Source of the DNA: Pristionchus mayeri
Lineage: Eukaryota; Nematoda; Chromadorea; Rhabditida; Neodiplogasteridae
DNA: 64,000 nt
Direction: 5' to 3'
Assembly: GCA_036245805.1 (NCBI GenBank)
Contig: BTRK01000001.1
Location: forward strand, 27,225,087-27,289,086
Shown: positions 25,041-36,921 of the stretch, one piece after another
Layout of the letters: the number at the start of each line of letters is the position of its first letter
How positions within the stretch are numbered: position 1 is the stretch's first letter
Program-made: the position numbers and the translations under genes
The notes under the pieces: model-generated
What the model saw: only the letters and a program-made list of their open reading frames with translations
The model's database searches: none
What the model was told of the DNA's origin: nothing

Positions 25041-28000
25041 ATGTTGATAACAATGCATGCGATGTGATAAAGATTGACCGGAGAGACGTTTTCCATTCCG
25101 ATCGGGCTTATGAGTTCAACATATTTCTGATTACATCTTTCCAAGCCGGCTGTATAGAAAGGTCACCGGATCATCTCTTCAACCCACCTTACAGGTCAAG
25201 TGTACACTGACTTTTGACGATTGAGATTTTCGGTTGCCAATAATGCGAGTGAATGGAAAGGAATATTCCAAAGAATTTCAGAAACAATTCAGAGTTTCTG
25301 AGCAAATTCATCCCTCACCACTTCGATTTAATTCACATGCCGCTTTCCACAAATATTGGCCACATAGGCTTTGGGCCATGGTTTCATACCTCTCACACCC
25401 TGCCCCACCTGTAATAAATAATTATATTTTCCGTGGTTTCATCGCGTCTCAGGCGTAGATAAATGATTTTTATAACATGTTTAGCTTTCTTGCGAGTACT
25501 CGGAAAAAGAGGGAAGAAGTAGCGCTAAACGCTGATATTTGCATAAGGTATTCATCTTGCAAAGATGGTGATTTTTCTTCCTACATATACTGGTCGTGGT
25601 GCCAATAACTCCATTGTTTTAGGGAGAACACACGAGTGTGCCGCCCTTTCAACTCCTCCTGATCCCTATGGGAAGGGAGGGGCAGATCGATGAGAACAGA
25701 TTATCTACCACCCGCCTAATCTTTTCTCACGCATTTATGATCTTCCCTTTGTATCCATTAGTCCATAGTGAAATCGTCCGCCCCGCCCATCAGTTCAGCC
25801 ACCCGCGATGGCCAGAACTCATTTACCCACATATGCATGCGCCAGGAAGCGCTGTCCTTATCTCGCTCCTTAAGCTATGAGGAACCATGTGCTCGTGTTT
25901 CCGACCGTTCACTCCCTTCACCGAAATGTTCTTTCTCGTAACGCTCCTTATATTTATTTTTTATGTCTTTTATCTTGACCTCGTCTTTAAAATATTTTTC
26001 AGGTAGTCCGCAGAACAATCATGGCGAGCAAAGTGCAATCACTCAAGGCGATCAAAGTGCTAATCAGCGTCGGAAAGCAGTATCAGGTCAGTCCGATAAT
26101 CGTGCAATGAGATGCTCATTTCCCGCAATGAACAATAACTTTCCAGGCTGTTCTTCCAAACCCCGCCGATTCGACTACATCTCGTGAAGCGGAGGAGGAC
26201 AGGGACGAGCTGATGTGGGCACCCGGAAGGATCAGCGAGGAGCGACTCGAGAAATACATCGAGTAAGTGGAATTCTACCAGTCGTTTTCCTGAGATGCAA
26301 GGATAGCACTCGAACAAACGAAACATGTTGTTTCGTTGCCAACATTTTCACTAGTCCAAAATCAAAGGAAAATAACCGTTTGTATCATATCCGATAAGCA
26401 AAGATATAAATTAGGAATTTCTTATTTCTCTGTTTGGCATTTTCGAATATGAGAGACATCACGAGAGAATCACCTTCTCCCCGGCGGTAAACCCAAATTC
26501 AACCTATCGTGATATGAACATGATCTAAGGTATTTCAAATGATGCTCTTTCAAACTGCGTTGTCTGAATTTTGATAACTGTCGTCATCTTCGAGATTCAG
26601 AAGGCCAAACTTGGGACACTCACTTTTTAGAGGTCAAATCGAGCCCACTTAAACGATCATAAATTCGTTTAAAATGACGATAGAAACTCGTTCTTTGCTC
26701 AGAAAGAAAGCTGATAACATTCTATATAACTTTTATGGGTCATTTTTTTTTTTTTTTTTTTTTTTAGGTCATTTTTGGTCGACCCGACCACCCCGCACTG
26801 GGACATACGCGTGGAATGAAATAATCAACATAAAAGTTGTATAGAATGTTATCAGCTTTCTTTCTGAGCAAAGAACGAGTTTCTATCGTCATTTTAAACG
26901 AATTTATGATCGTTTAAGTGGGCTCGATTTGACCTCTAAAAAGTTAGTGTCCCAAGTTTGGCCTTCCGAATCTCGAAGATGAAGATAGTTATCAAAATTC
27001 TGACAACGCAGTTTGAAAGAGCATCATTTGAAATACCTCAGATCATGTTTATATCAGGATTGGATGACGTTGTGTTTTACCGCCGCTAACCCCCCTCAAA
27101 TGGGTGATTTTCTCGTGATTCCTCTCATATATCAATATCGAAACTTTCAGATCATCGTGTCCTTTCTCGAGAAAACAGCGAGAAGAAAGGAGGAGAAATG
27201 GGTAAGGGTTCAAATCGAGTATAGCGAAACAATAAGTATCTCTAGTAAGGTTTCACCATCAAAACCTTTAAGGCAGCGCATAGATAAATTATTCGTTATT
27301 CCCACTGGGAGATGGCTGTTATACCATCGGGAATGGCACTATCCAGTGGGAAGGGGGTTGATGATCCCCCGTTGCCATCTCGCTGTGAAACTAAAGAAAA
27401 CAAAAACAAAAACACAAGGTGTATTTCGTTTTCAGACAGCTCACTCTCGTGGATCCTGGTGTCTGGAGTGATAAAGAAGAAGAAGAAGACCACAGGATCT
27501 ATCTTCCCCTTGAGACGAACACCTGTATGGACAGGCTCTTGATTAAGAGCTTGTCCAGCCTGCACAAGTCCGACTACACCATCAAGGTTAGTAGTCAAAT
27601 AATAATCTGTTTAGGAGTAAACAGACTGAATAGAGAATGAATATTTTCAGGAGAGATCGCCAGCACCCAAGAGAGGAAAACTTCCGCGAGCAGCCAAGGG
27701 AGACAACACAGGAAAGCATCGGACAGCAGTTCAAAGAGTATGTCGTTAGCAAATTAAAGTATACATTAAGGAGATTTAATTATCCAGTTAAATTCGGTTT
27801 CATGTGAATGTTCAATCGCGCAGCGCCAAAATGGGGAAGAAAAGCTCTTCAAGACGACTCAAGGCCAAGCATCCCTTCGCAACTCGAAGAACTCAGTGCT
27901 TCGCCTGTTTTTATACCGGGCGAAGATGTTCATTTTAGTGTCGATATTTGTACAAATAGAGCGGTGCTCTCATGGTGCTGCTTAATTATTGTTCTCTAAA

Positions 28001-28232
28001 TCTGATGTGGTTTCAGCTACTTTCACCTCTCGTTATGAATGTGTGTGTGATATAGTTGAATCGTATTTGAAGGTGAAAATACAAACCGAATTTTGTACAA
28101 TTTTTGTTTTCGTATTGTTCATGCTGACTGCGAAACCGGTGTAGTATCCGAATTGTAGTTGAATGTTAATAAAGTTCGCCAACAACAAATACATCAATTT
28201 CTTCGAAAATAATCTATTTAGTTTCTGAGAAG
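25010..28232. repeat. Left arm of the 7.5 kb near-perfect inverted repeat
   Basis: Every base x from 25010 to 28232 pairs with base 57519-x in the right arm with no net indel that I could see. I noted only three substitutions by eye (25955, 27913 and 27937). The arm contains the 5' part of the ELM2-like gene and a fold-back element. The inner edge falls at 28232, inside a short coiled-coil exon that begins at about 28230. Confidence 0.95.
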
Positions 28233-29124
28233 AGAGTGAACTGAAGTCGATAATGAAAACTCTCAATGAAATCAAACATAAAGTGGAGAGACAGGAAAAG
28301 GTAGGTTCGATACTTAGATGGCAAGACAGAGATTGTCAACAAAATTCCTTACTAGAACATCATCAAGCTTGCAGATCTCGAGCTCACACGAAACTCAACT
28401 TGAGACAATGAAGAAGGAGAAGAAGGTTTCAGAGAATGCGAAAGAAGTGAGAAATAACATATAATAACTTAATTTATACTCCAGTATTTTTTTTACAAAT
28501 ATGGATTGCTTCCTGATTTTTCTCATTATCAAGGCCCAACATTTCAGAACAACATTGGCTCTTGTCTCAACAGAGAAGTCACTCGCGATGTGCTCTGCAC
28601 GCGTATTTCAGCAGAGGTCCAGAGGGCGGAGAACAGAAGCATCGCGATTTCGCCACCTCGTCGCTTTCAGATATTTGTGAGAATGATTGGTGCGTTTACC
28701 TACAATCCCGCTCGGAAAAGAGGTCTGAAAAGACCTTTTGCCCCCTTAAATTGCACTGCTATCTTCGTTACGTGAAGCAGAACATTTTAGCTGCACTTTT
28801 CTCGCCGTTTAGCCGATGACACTATTTAGGGTCTTCCCGATGCATCTTGCATATATATCATGATTTCTTTCAGGCAAAACTATTGCTCTTGAATGCTCGA
28901 ATTCCTCCCTTGTTTCCCACTTAAAGCAGGCCATAGAAGTGAAGACCGGAGTACCTGCACGCCATCAAAAACTATGCTATGGAGGTAAGCAAACATAATC
29001 TATTTATTCCAAATTGAAAAAATATCCGGAAAAAATGATAAATTCAGGTAAATATCTGCGAAATGACGCAGCACCTCTTTCGGATTACAATATTGGACGC
29101 GAGTCAAAGATTCAGATGATGTGA
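26021..29124 (+). CDS. Gene E: ELM2-like domain protein with C-terminal ubiquitin-like domain
   Basis: Exons: 26021-26086, 26147-26262, 27436-27586, 27651-27737, one near 27824-27935, 28230-28300, 28356-28446, 28548-28689, 28874-28984 and 29048-29124. The N-terminal part (IKVLISVGKQYQAVLP, DELMWAPGRISEERLEKYI, then LHKSDYTIK) fits an ELM2 domain of the RCOR/MIER/MTA corepressor class. Exons 6-7 are coiled coil. The last exons form a ubiquitin fold: RFQIFVRMIGKTIALEC, AIEVKTGVPARHQKLCYGG, LSDYNIGRESKIQMM, then stop. It lacks a C-terminal diglycine, so it cannot be conjugated as ubiquitin is. The phase joining exons 5 and 6 is uncertain, so this may be two genes. An acceptor (CCGCAG) sits just before the ATG. 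The intron at 26263-27435 holds a fold-back element. Confidence 0.65.
26447..27130. mobile_element. Fold-back element FB1, copy 2
   Basis: Ends ATATGAGAGACATCACGAGA (26447) and its near complement (ending 27130) close an inverted repeat of about 684 bp around a run of more than 20 T at about 26748-26766. The subterminal block TTTCAAATGATGCTCTTTCA is identical to that of the element at 20320-22351. It lies in intron 2 of gene E and is duplicated with the palindrome arm (mirror copy at 30389-31072). Confidence 0.85.
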
Positions 29125-29286
29125 CCATCACGAGATTGTGCATCAGTAATGGGAAATACACGAGTTATTTGTACCGTTCCTCGTCACTTCAGTTCATCTG
29201 TCATAATCACATTTCTTTATTATTGGTTGTGATCATGATTTTATGTTTATTTCATACATATCCGATTGACGAAATATCATTGTCGA
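28233..29286. other. Unique loop of the 7.5 kb palindrome
   Basis: These 1054 bp are the only part of the palindrome without an inverted partner. They hold gene E coil exons 6-7 (28230-28446) and the ubiquitin-like exons 8-10. Consequently only the plus-strand copy of gene E keeps its 3' half. Confidence 0.9.
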
Positions 29287-29579
29287 CTTCTCAGAAACTA
29301 AATAGATTATTTTCGAAGAAATTGATGTATTTGTTGTTGGCGAACTTTATTAACATTCAACTACAATTCGGATACTACACCGGTTTCGCAGTCAGCATGA
29401 ACAATACGAAAACAAAAATTGTACAAAATTCGGTTTGTATTTTCACCTTCAAATACGATTCAACTATATCACACACACATTCATAACGAGAGGTGAAAGT
29501 AGCTGAAACCACATCAGATTTAGAGAACAATAATTAAGCAGCACCATGAGAGCACCGCTCTATTTGTACAAATATCGAC

Positions 29580-31498
29580 ACAAAAATGAACATCTTCGCC
29601 CGGTACAAAAACAGGCGAAGCACTGAGTTCTTCGAGTTGCGAAGGGATGCTTGGCCTTGAGTCGTCTTGAAGAGCTTTTCTTCCCCATTTTGGCGCTGCG
29701 CGATTGAACATTCACATGAAACCGAATTTAACTGGATAATTAAATCTCCTTAATGTATACTTTAATTTGCTAACGACATACTCTTTGAACTGCTGTCCGA
29801 TGCTTTCCTGTGTTGTCTCCCTTGGCTGCTCGCGGAAGTTTTCCTCTCTTGGGTGCTGGCGATCTCTCCTGAAAATATTCATTCTCTATTCAGTCTGTTT
29901 ACTCCTAAACAGATTATTATTTGACTACTAACCTTGATGGTGTAGTCGGACTTGTGCAGGCTGGACAAGCTCTTAATCAAGAGCCTGTCCATACAGGTGT
30001 TCGTCTCAAGGGGAAGATAGATCCTGTGGTCTTCTTCTTCTTCTTTATCACTCCAGACACCAGGATCCACGAGAGTGAGCTGTCTGAAAACGAAATACAC
30101 CTTGTGTTTTTGTTTTTGTTTTCTTTAGTTTCACAGCGAGATGGCAACGGGGGATCATCAACCCCCTTCCCACTGGATAGTGCCATTCCCGATGGTATAA
30201 CAGCCATCTCCCAGTGGGAATAACGAATAATTTATCTATGCGCTGCCTTAAAGGTTTTGATGGTGAAACCTTACTAGAGATACTTATTGTTTCGCTATAC
30301 TCGATTTGAACCCTTACCCATTTCTCCTCCTTTCTTCTCGCTGTTTTCTCGAGAAAGGACACGATGATCTGAAAGTTTCGATATTGATATATGAGAGGAA
30401 TCACGAGAAAATCACCCATTTGAGGGGGGTTAGCGGCGGTAAAACACAACGTCATCCAATCCTGATATAAACATGATCTGAGGTATTTCAAATGATGCTC
30501 TTTCAAACTGCGTTGTCAGAATTTTGATAACTATCTTCATCTTCGAGATTCGGAAGGCCAAACTTGGGACACTAACTTTTTAGAGGTCAAATCGAGCCCA
30601 CTTAAACGATCATAAATTCGTTTAAAATGACGATAGAAACTCGTTCTTTGCTCAGAAAGAAAGCTGATAACATTCTATACAACTTTTATGTTGATTATTT
30701 CATTCCACGCGTATGTCCCAGTGCGGGGTGGTCGGGTCGACCAAAAATGACCTAAAAAAAAAAAAAAAAAAAAAAATGACCCATAAAAGTTATATAGAAT
30801 GTTATCAGCTTTCTTTCTGAGCAAAGAACGAGTTTCTATCGTCATTTTAAACGAATTTATGATCGTTTAAGTGGGCTCGATTTGACCTCTAAAAAGTGAG
30901 TGTCCCAAGTTTGGCCTTCTGAATCTCGAAGATGACGACAGTTATCAAAATTCAGACAACGCAGTTTGAAAGAGCATCATTTGAAATACCTTAGATCATG
31001 TTCATATCACGATAGGTTGAATTTGGGTTTACCGCCGGGGAGAAGGTGATTCTCTCGTGATGTCTCTCATATTCGAAAATGCCAAACAGAGAAATAAGAA
31101 ATTCCTAATTTATATCTTTGCTTATCGGATATGATACAAACGGTTATTTTCCTTTGATTTTGGACTAGTGAAAATGTTGGCAACGAAACAACATGTTTCG
31201 TTTGTTCGAGTGCTATCCTTGCATCTCAGGAAAACGACTGGTAGAATTCCACTTACTCGATGTATTTCTCGAGTCGCTCCTCGCTGATCCTTCCGGGTGC
31301 CCACATCAGCTCGTCCCTGTCCTCCTCCGCTTCACGAGATGTAGTCGAATCGGCGGGGTTTGGAAGAACAGCCTGGAAAGTTATTGTTCATTGCGGGAAA
31401 TGAGCATCTCATTGCACGATTATCGGACTGACCTGATACTGCTTTCCGACGCTGATTAGCACTTTGATCGCCTTGAGTGATTGCACTTTGCTCGCCAT
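29580..31498 (-). pseudogene. Truncated mirror copy of gene E (ELM2-like part only)
   Basis: This is the inverted duplicate of gene E exons 1-5: start at 31498, exons at 31498-31433, 31372-31257, 30083-29933, 29868-29782 and one near 29695-29584. The duplicated segment ends at 29287, so the coiled-coil and ubiquitin-like exons are missing. It keeps the same promoter side and splice sites, so a transcript encoding only the ELM2-like part could still be made. Confidence 0.75.
30389..31072. mobile_element. Fold-back element FB1, copy 3 (mirror of copy 2)
   Basis: Inverted duplicate of 26447-27130 carried in the right palindrome arm, including the homopolymer centre (A run near 30757-30775). It was copied by the arm duplication, not independently inserted. 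Confidence 0.85.
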
Positions 31499-32517
31499 GA
31501 TTGTTCTGCGGACTACCTGAAAAATATTTTAAAGACGAGGTCAAGATAAAAGACATAAAAAAAAAATATAAGGAGCGTTACGAGAAAGAACATTTCGGTG
31601 AAGGGAGTGAACGGTCGGAAACACGAGCACATGGTTCCTCATAGCTTAAGGAGCGAGATAAGGACAGCGCTTCCTGGCGCATGCATATGTGGGTAAATGA
31701 GTTCTGGCCATCGCGGGTGGCTGAACTGATGGGCGGGGCGGACGATTTCACTATGGACTAATGGATACAAAGGGAAGATCATAAATGCGTGAGAAAAGAT
31801 TAGGCGGGTGGTAGATAATCTGTTCTCATCGATCTGCCCCTCCCTTCCCATAGGGATCAGGAGGAGTTGAAAGGGCGGCACACTCGTGTGTTCTCCCTAA
31901 AACAATGGAGTTATTGGCACCACGACCAGTATATGTAGGAAGAAAAATCACCATCTTTGCAAGATGAATACCTTATGCAAATATCAGCGTTTAGCGCTAC
32001 TTCTTCCCTCTTTTTCCGAGTACTCGCAAGAAAGCTAAACATGTTATAAAAATCATTTATCTACGCCTGAGACGCGATGAAACCACGGAAAATATAATTA
32101 TTTATTACAGGTGGGGCAGGGTGTGAGAGGTATGAAACCATGGCCCAAAGCCTATGTGGCCAATATTTGTGGAAAGCGGCATGTGAATTAAATCGAAGTG
32201 GTGAGGGATGAATTTGCTCAGAAACTCTGAATTGTTTCTGAAATTCTTTGGAATATTCCTTTCCATTCACTCGCATTATTGGCAACCGAAAATCTCAATC
32301 GTCAAAAGTCAGTGTACACTTGACCTGTAAGGTGGGTTGAAGAGATGATCCGGTGACCTTTCTATACAGCCGGCTTGGAAAGATGTAATCAGAAATATGT
32401 TGAACTCATAAGCCCGATCGGAATGGAAAACGTCTCTCCGGTCAATCTTTATCACATCGCATGCATTGTTATCAACATGGAGATGAGAATTAGCAGCGAC
32501 AAGAATGATTAATCATT

Positions 32518-34951
32518 TTAATCCGGTAATCATTTTCTCCAATTCATTCTGCTTGTCATGAACTTTCTCGAGTTTAGTGTCATTTCGATCGCTCTTAGAG
32601 TTCACGGCCGAGATTTCCTAAAAGTAACTGAAATAAATTCCATCCTTGCTCATCATTCCAAATTCCAATCAAAGCTTAAAATGCCAATATTAATCGAACA
32701 GTTGAAAAAAGCAAAATTGGACAATCTTGATCATTATTGATGGCTAATCATAGATTAATTACAATTTGTACCTTCTTCATCGATGCGATGTTCTTCCCTT
32801 GCTCGTCCACTTTCTTATTTAATTCCGCCATTTTCTTCTCCAATGATGAGTGATCTGGTGATGCTTCCTTCTTCTTCGAGAGATCACTCACTTTTTGGAG
32901 TAGGTCAGAATACGACTGCAAAATAAAGTCCACGTAATTTGGAAATTACAAGGACTTGATTTTGCTTGAACTTTGTCCGTGCGTTTTTTTCCAGTTACTT
33001 CGTATTGGAATGAGCAACCTTATTTTAAGGGTTATCTTCAGGAGCTCTTTGCATTAATGGTAAATGTCATACCTCGGTAAGCGATGAGACTTGGCTCTGT
33101 ATATTAACAATCATTTCCTTTCCTACAGCATTGTCATTGTTCTGGATATTACTGAAAGTCTCGCGGAGCGCGTTCATCTCCTACAATTGGCATCTCTTGA
33201 GGGAATTGAATTTCAGCCATTTATAGTTCAGACATTATCACTTGGTAAAGTCAGAAATGTGAAGAAATGCCTGCGAAAATGAGCGACTTACTTGCTTCAG
33301 CTGATTCAATGTCTCCTCTTGCTTTTTCTCTCTATGCTGCTTCTCCGGTGAGAAGTGGAAGGGAAGGGCGCGACCATTTAGCTCGATCAATTCACCTTGA
33401 AGTGTTGTCGTTCAAGCTTTTCCTTATCATCATGTAGTTGAATACTTTCTGACATTGTGCCATTAGTTCACTCTTTTGTTAGAACGTATTAATTTTGAAC
33501 TGAAACCGGAGTACACTCTGAACGATTTGCCAATATTGGACACAGGGAAAGAAACTTGAAGGACACGAGCAGAAGTACCTAATATAATATTTATAGTTCA
33601 AATAGAGTTAGCAATCGCTCTGCTAGGTCGAATCGGTCGCTCACTGAGATCTGAAAATGACAGCATTCAAATATTTCAGGGGAAGACAGCGCAAAGCAAC
33701 ATTCGTGAATTTTGCATTTCCCGTCTTCGAATTTAAAATTAGGTATAACAAACTGTTATTTTGAGAAATTGCGCGCGGTAATCGCTCATGTTTCAGGGTA
33801 GTTTACCTGGAATTGCACATCGGAAGAGAAGTATCCACTGGCGTACCACCCCTGGACGTCGAGTTCATTAAATGGACCACTGAAAGATTGAGTAAAGTTG
33901 AGCATTATGGGTAGAGACCGCAAGGTGGGTGACCGAATTGCTTTGGCATAGTCATTTGTGAGTCTAATGTATCCCTTTGAGGCTAAATAAGGCCATACTT
34001 TTTGCCGTTTGGAGATATCGTATCGTTGACTCGAGTTATGGCCCAAAAACACCTCGAAAGAGTCACAACGGAAAGGGAGTCGAAATCGGGACGAGAGCGA
34101 AGTGGGCGGAGCCCGCTCTGCCTGGTTTCTCCAAAAGTTTGAGCATAGCTTCGCGTCGAGCTTGCTCGAGGATGAGAGGAAAGGCAGAGGTCCTCAAGAG
34201 CGCGCGCTCTCTGCATACGCCGGGTGAGAGACAAGCGAGCAAGTAGAGAGGAAGCAACGCCCCTTGGTAGTTCTATTAGCACACGCCCTTGAACCTTTAA
34301 AATGAAATGATTAATCGGAGAAAAATCCAAAAAATACGTTCTCGGTGTCAATCGACGCCTAAAATCAGGAATCATCGCACCATGCCCGTGTTAAGAATTA
34401 TCGTCGGAACCTTTTCATTCCCCTATAATGAACCCTAAATCGGTCTTTTTTAGATATTTCTGATTAGATAATGCATGACGGGCACCCTGTCGTTTATAGA
34501 CACTAGTCAGACGTACTCAAAAATATTTTTTCCATAATTTTTGGATAAGTATTCGCTGCGTCATTTCAAGAACCAGATTTCGACGCGCCTCTTTCTCCTC
34601 CTAAGTGGGCGGAGCCTGCGGTCTCTAATCATGGGCCATTTATTGTCGCAAAAAGGTGAGGGGTCACTCTCTTCATTAGCCGAACTCTCTCGACCGGTCA
34701 ACCGGTGAGAGAGTTCGGGAGATGAATAGAGTGACCCCCAGCTTTTTTCAAGAATAAAGGGCCCATTATAGTGCTATGGGAAAACCATGTTCAAGACCGC
34801 TTCCTCTCATTAAGCAAGATCAGTTTGATTGATGAAAAGGAAATAACAATTATCTAAGAGTGTAGTATCTACGAGATAAATATTTCAGTTATTAAAATGA
34901 GAAACCGCACTAGGTATTGCCTTCGGAGCCAATGTAGAATATCTTCGACAT
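32518..34951 (-). CDS. Gene D, 5' half: GYF-like domain and coiled coil, cut at the palindrome edge
   Basis: Starts MSKIFYIGSEGNT at 34951. Exon 2 (33880-33809) gives YGPFNELDVQGWYASGYF, a good GYF core. Exon 3 (about 33655-33595, ISVSDRFDLAERLLTL) lacks a clean donor. Exon 4 (33395-33295) gives GELIELNGRALPFHFSPEK. Coil exons follow at 33180-33070, 32917-32775 (SYSDLLQKVSDLSKKKE) and 32618-32518 (EISAVNSKSDRNDTKLEK). The next base pairs belong to the palindrome, so all downstream exons are absent here. The likely missing part is at 19530-25040, over 7 kb away beyond the inverted repeat. Without splicing across it, the product would be GYF plus coil only. Confidence 0.65.
34630..34768. repeat. 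Palindromic hairpin with CTCTCTCGACCGG centre
   Basis: Arms GGGCCATTTATT..GGGGTCACTCTCTTCAT and ATGAATAGAGTGACCCC..AATAAAGGGCCC form a nearly complete hairpin in the first intron of the gene D 5' half. The centre CTCTCTCGACCGGTC is like those of the hairpins at 6219 and 55564. Confidence 0.7.
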
Positions 34952-35000
34952 CGGAGTTCCCTAGCCAATCATTAATTCTGCAAAGGGATTAATTCATCCT

Positions 35001-36250
35001 AACACGCGTATCACTAGTCGATGGATGAAAAATGACCTCCTCGGGAACATTTTCAAAAAAGTTGTGCCGTATATCGTTCATATTGTTGTGGTAGAATACC
35101 CTAGAAGTAAGATTTCGAAAAAAATATGTCATTGGTCCGAGAGCCGGCATGTAGTAATTTCCCGGTTTTGCACCCGGCTATAGTGTATATCTGCTTCCAG
35201 ATGAGCTACAGATATGGCGTTTAGCTCAAAATGCGCGGAAAATTATTTCCAGCAAAATTCATGTTGGACTCGAAACGATTGGACAACAAGTAAAAATGAT
35301 ATGATTAAAAACCGAATTTTGTCAACAAAATAAAAATATTTTCTCTGGCAAGCGGTGGAGCGCAGCAGATTTTTAATGCAGATTATGAAACAACAAGTGT
35401 AAGTGTACGATTTAAAAATATAAAAGCTGAATTCGAAGTGTCTTCTACTTGGCAATTTTAACTCAAAATTAACACTCTGAAGAAAAAGTCGAAAAATGAC
35501 ATTTTTTAGAACGTCGATTTTCCTTCTTTAAATGTTTGCAAATTGTTTGTAGTGTTAGGTAAAGTAGGAAAAACTCATTATTGAGGATGCTAGTTCGCGA
35601 AATAACGCTGTAATCCATATGTATGCCTAGGTACCTCGTTATTAGGGAAAATCAATAATTTCGCGAAGTAACAACCTCTTTAATGAGATTTACTTACTTT
35701 ACCTAACACTAACAACAATTTGTGAACAGTTAAAGAAGAAAAATCAACGTTCTGAAAAATGTCATTTTTCGACTTTTTCTACAGAGTTTCAATTTTGAGT
35801 GAAAATTGCCAAGTAGAAGACACTTCGAATTCGGCTTTAATATTTTTATATCATACACATAGACTTGTTGTTTCATAATCTGCATTAAAATTCTGCTGCG
35901 CTCCACCGCTTGCCAGAGAAAATATTTTTATTTTGTTGACAAAATTCGGTTTTTAATCAGATCATTTTTACTTGTTGTCCAATCGTCTCGAGTGCAGCAT
36001 GAATGTTGCTAGAAATAATTTTCCGCGCATTTTGAGTGAAACGCCATATCTGTAGCTCATCTGGGAGCAGATATACACTATTGCCGGGTGCAAAACCGGG
36101 AATTTACTAAAAGCCGGCTCTGGGAACAATGACCCATATTTTTCGAAATCTTACTTCTAGGGTGTTCTACCACAACAATATGAACGATATTCGGCACTAC
36201 TTTTTTGTAAATGTTCCCGCAAACCACCACTGACTCGTGATACGTGTGCT
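35001..36250. mobile_element. Long fold-back element, 1.25 kb
   Basis: The left arm from AACACGCGTATCAC and the right arm ending GTGATACGTGTGCT are inverted copies, including GAACATTTTCAAAAAAGT and a long block around GCGGTGGAGCGCAGCAG. The centre is near 35620. No protein motif is visible inside. It lies just upstream of the gene D 5' half. Confidence 0.8.
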
Positions 36251-36921
36251 AAATAGAACACGGATTGCTCAAGGACGCTCGATAACGCAAGAAGTACGCG
36301 AAGTCAAAGCAATCATATCTCGGAAATTAATAACTGAAATATTTATCGATCGATAGCAATGAAATGTTGGTAATCCACAAACAATACGGCCGTGCAATGG
36401 TCATTTATTAAGCTTATTTCGGGAAGCCAGTTGTCGCAACACCAAATGACCCGCATTTCGTGCGCGATTGATTGCCCGTCTGGCGCGCGTTTGTATCCAA
36501 GCCTTCCTGCCAGGCCTCTCAATGCTCTCTGTTACGCTAGCCGGCGAGAGATGTGCACATTGAAGAGGTGCTTCTCCCTTCTACCCGTCCCTCTCCCTTG
36601 TCTGTCCAATAGAATGGAATCGACCACAAACTGGTTTCAAATTTATTCGATTGCACTCATTGAATGGATAGTTGCTGAAACTATTCCAAGTCCGTATACG
36701 AAAACGATCTTGTGATGTCATTCAACCCGAAATTGGAATGTAACTGTAGAAATGTAGATTTTCAAATCCTTTTCGCACTCAAAATATCTCGAAAAGGGGC
36801 AAGAATGAGCTAAACTAGAAGAGGACATCAGATTTCGGAAAGTGAAGAATATTAGGGTGTCCGGAAATTTTTAAGAATAGTTATGTAAAAACTTATTGCA
36901 TTATCGATATGCCTGCATTCA
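36251..36921. other. Unassigned sequence upstream of the retrotransposon
   Basis: No family exon is visible. Near 36852, TTAGGGTGTCCGGAAA resembles the mariner end found at 10911 and 43046, but no partner end was seen. It may be a solo end remnant or chance. Confidence 0.35.

Larger units (their letters stand above)
29287..32509. repeat. Right arm of the 7.5 kb near-perfect inverted repeat
   Basis: Exact mirror of 25010-28232 (coordinate sum 57519). The outer edge at 32509 abuts coil exon 7 of the gene D 5' half; the inner edge at 29287 abuts the single-copy loop. Sequence identity of the two arms appears above 99 percent, implying a very recent duplication, ongoing arm-to-arm gene conversion, or an assembly or cloning artefact. 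Confidence 0.95.

Noticed and set aside
27013..30506. Two identical 152-codon ORFs on opposite strands
   Set aside because: They are mirror images in the palindrome arms and cross the FB1 tips and splice sites. The real coding exons here use a different frame.
36852..36868. Solo mariner end (TTAGGGTGTCCGGAAA)
   Set aside because: Only about 15 bases match, with no partner end or clear TA duplication. Kept only as a note in the intergenic entry.
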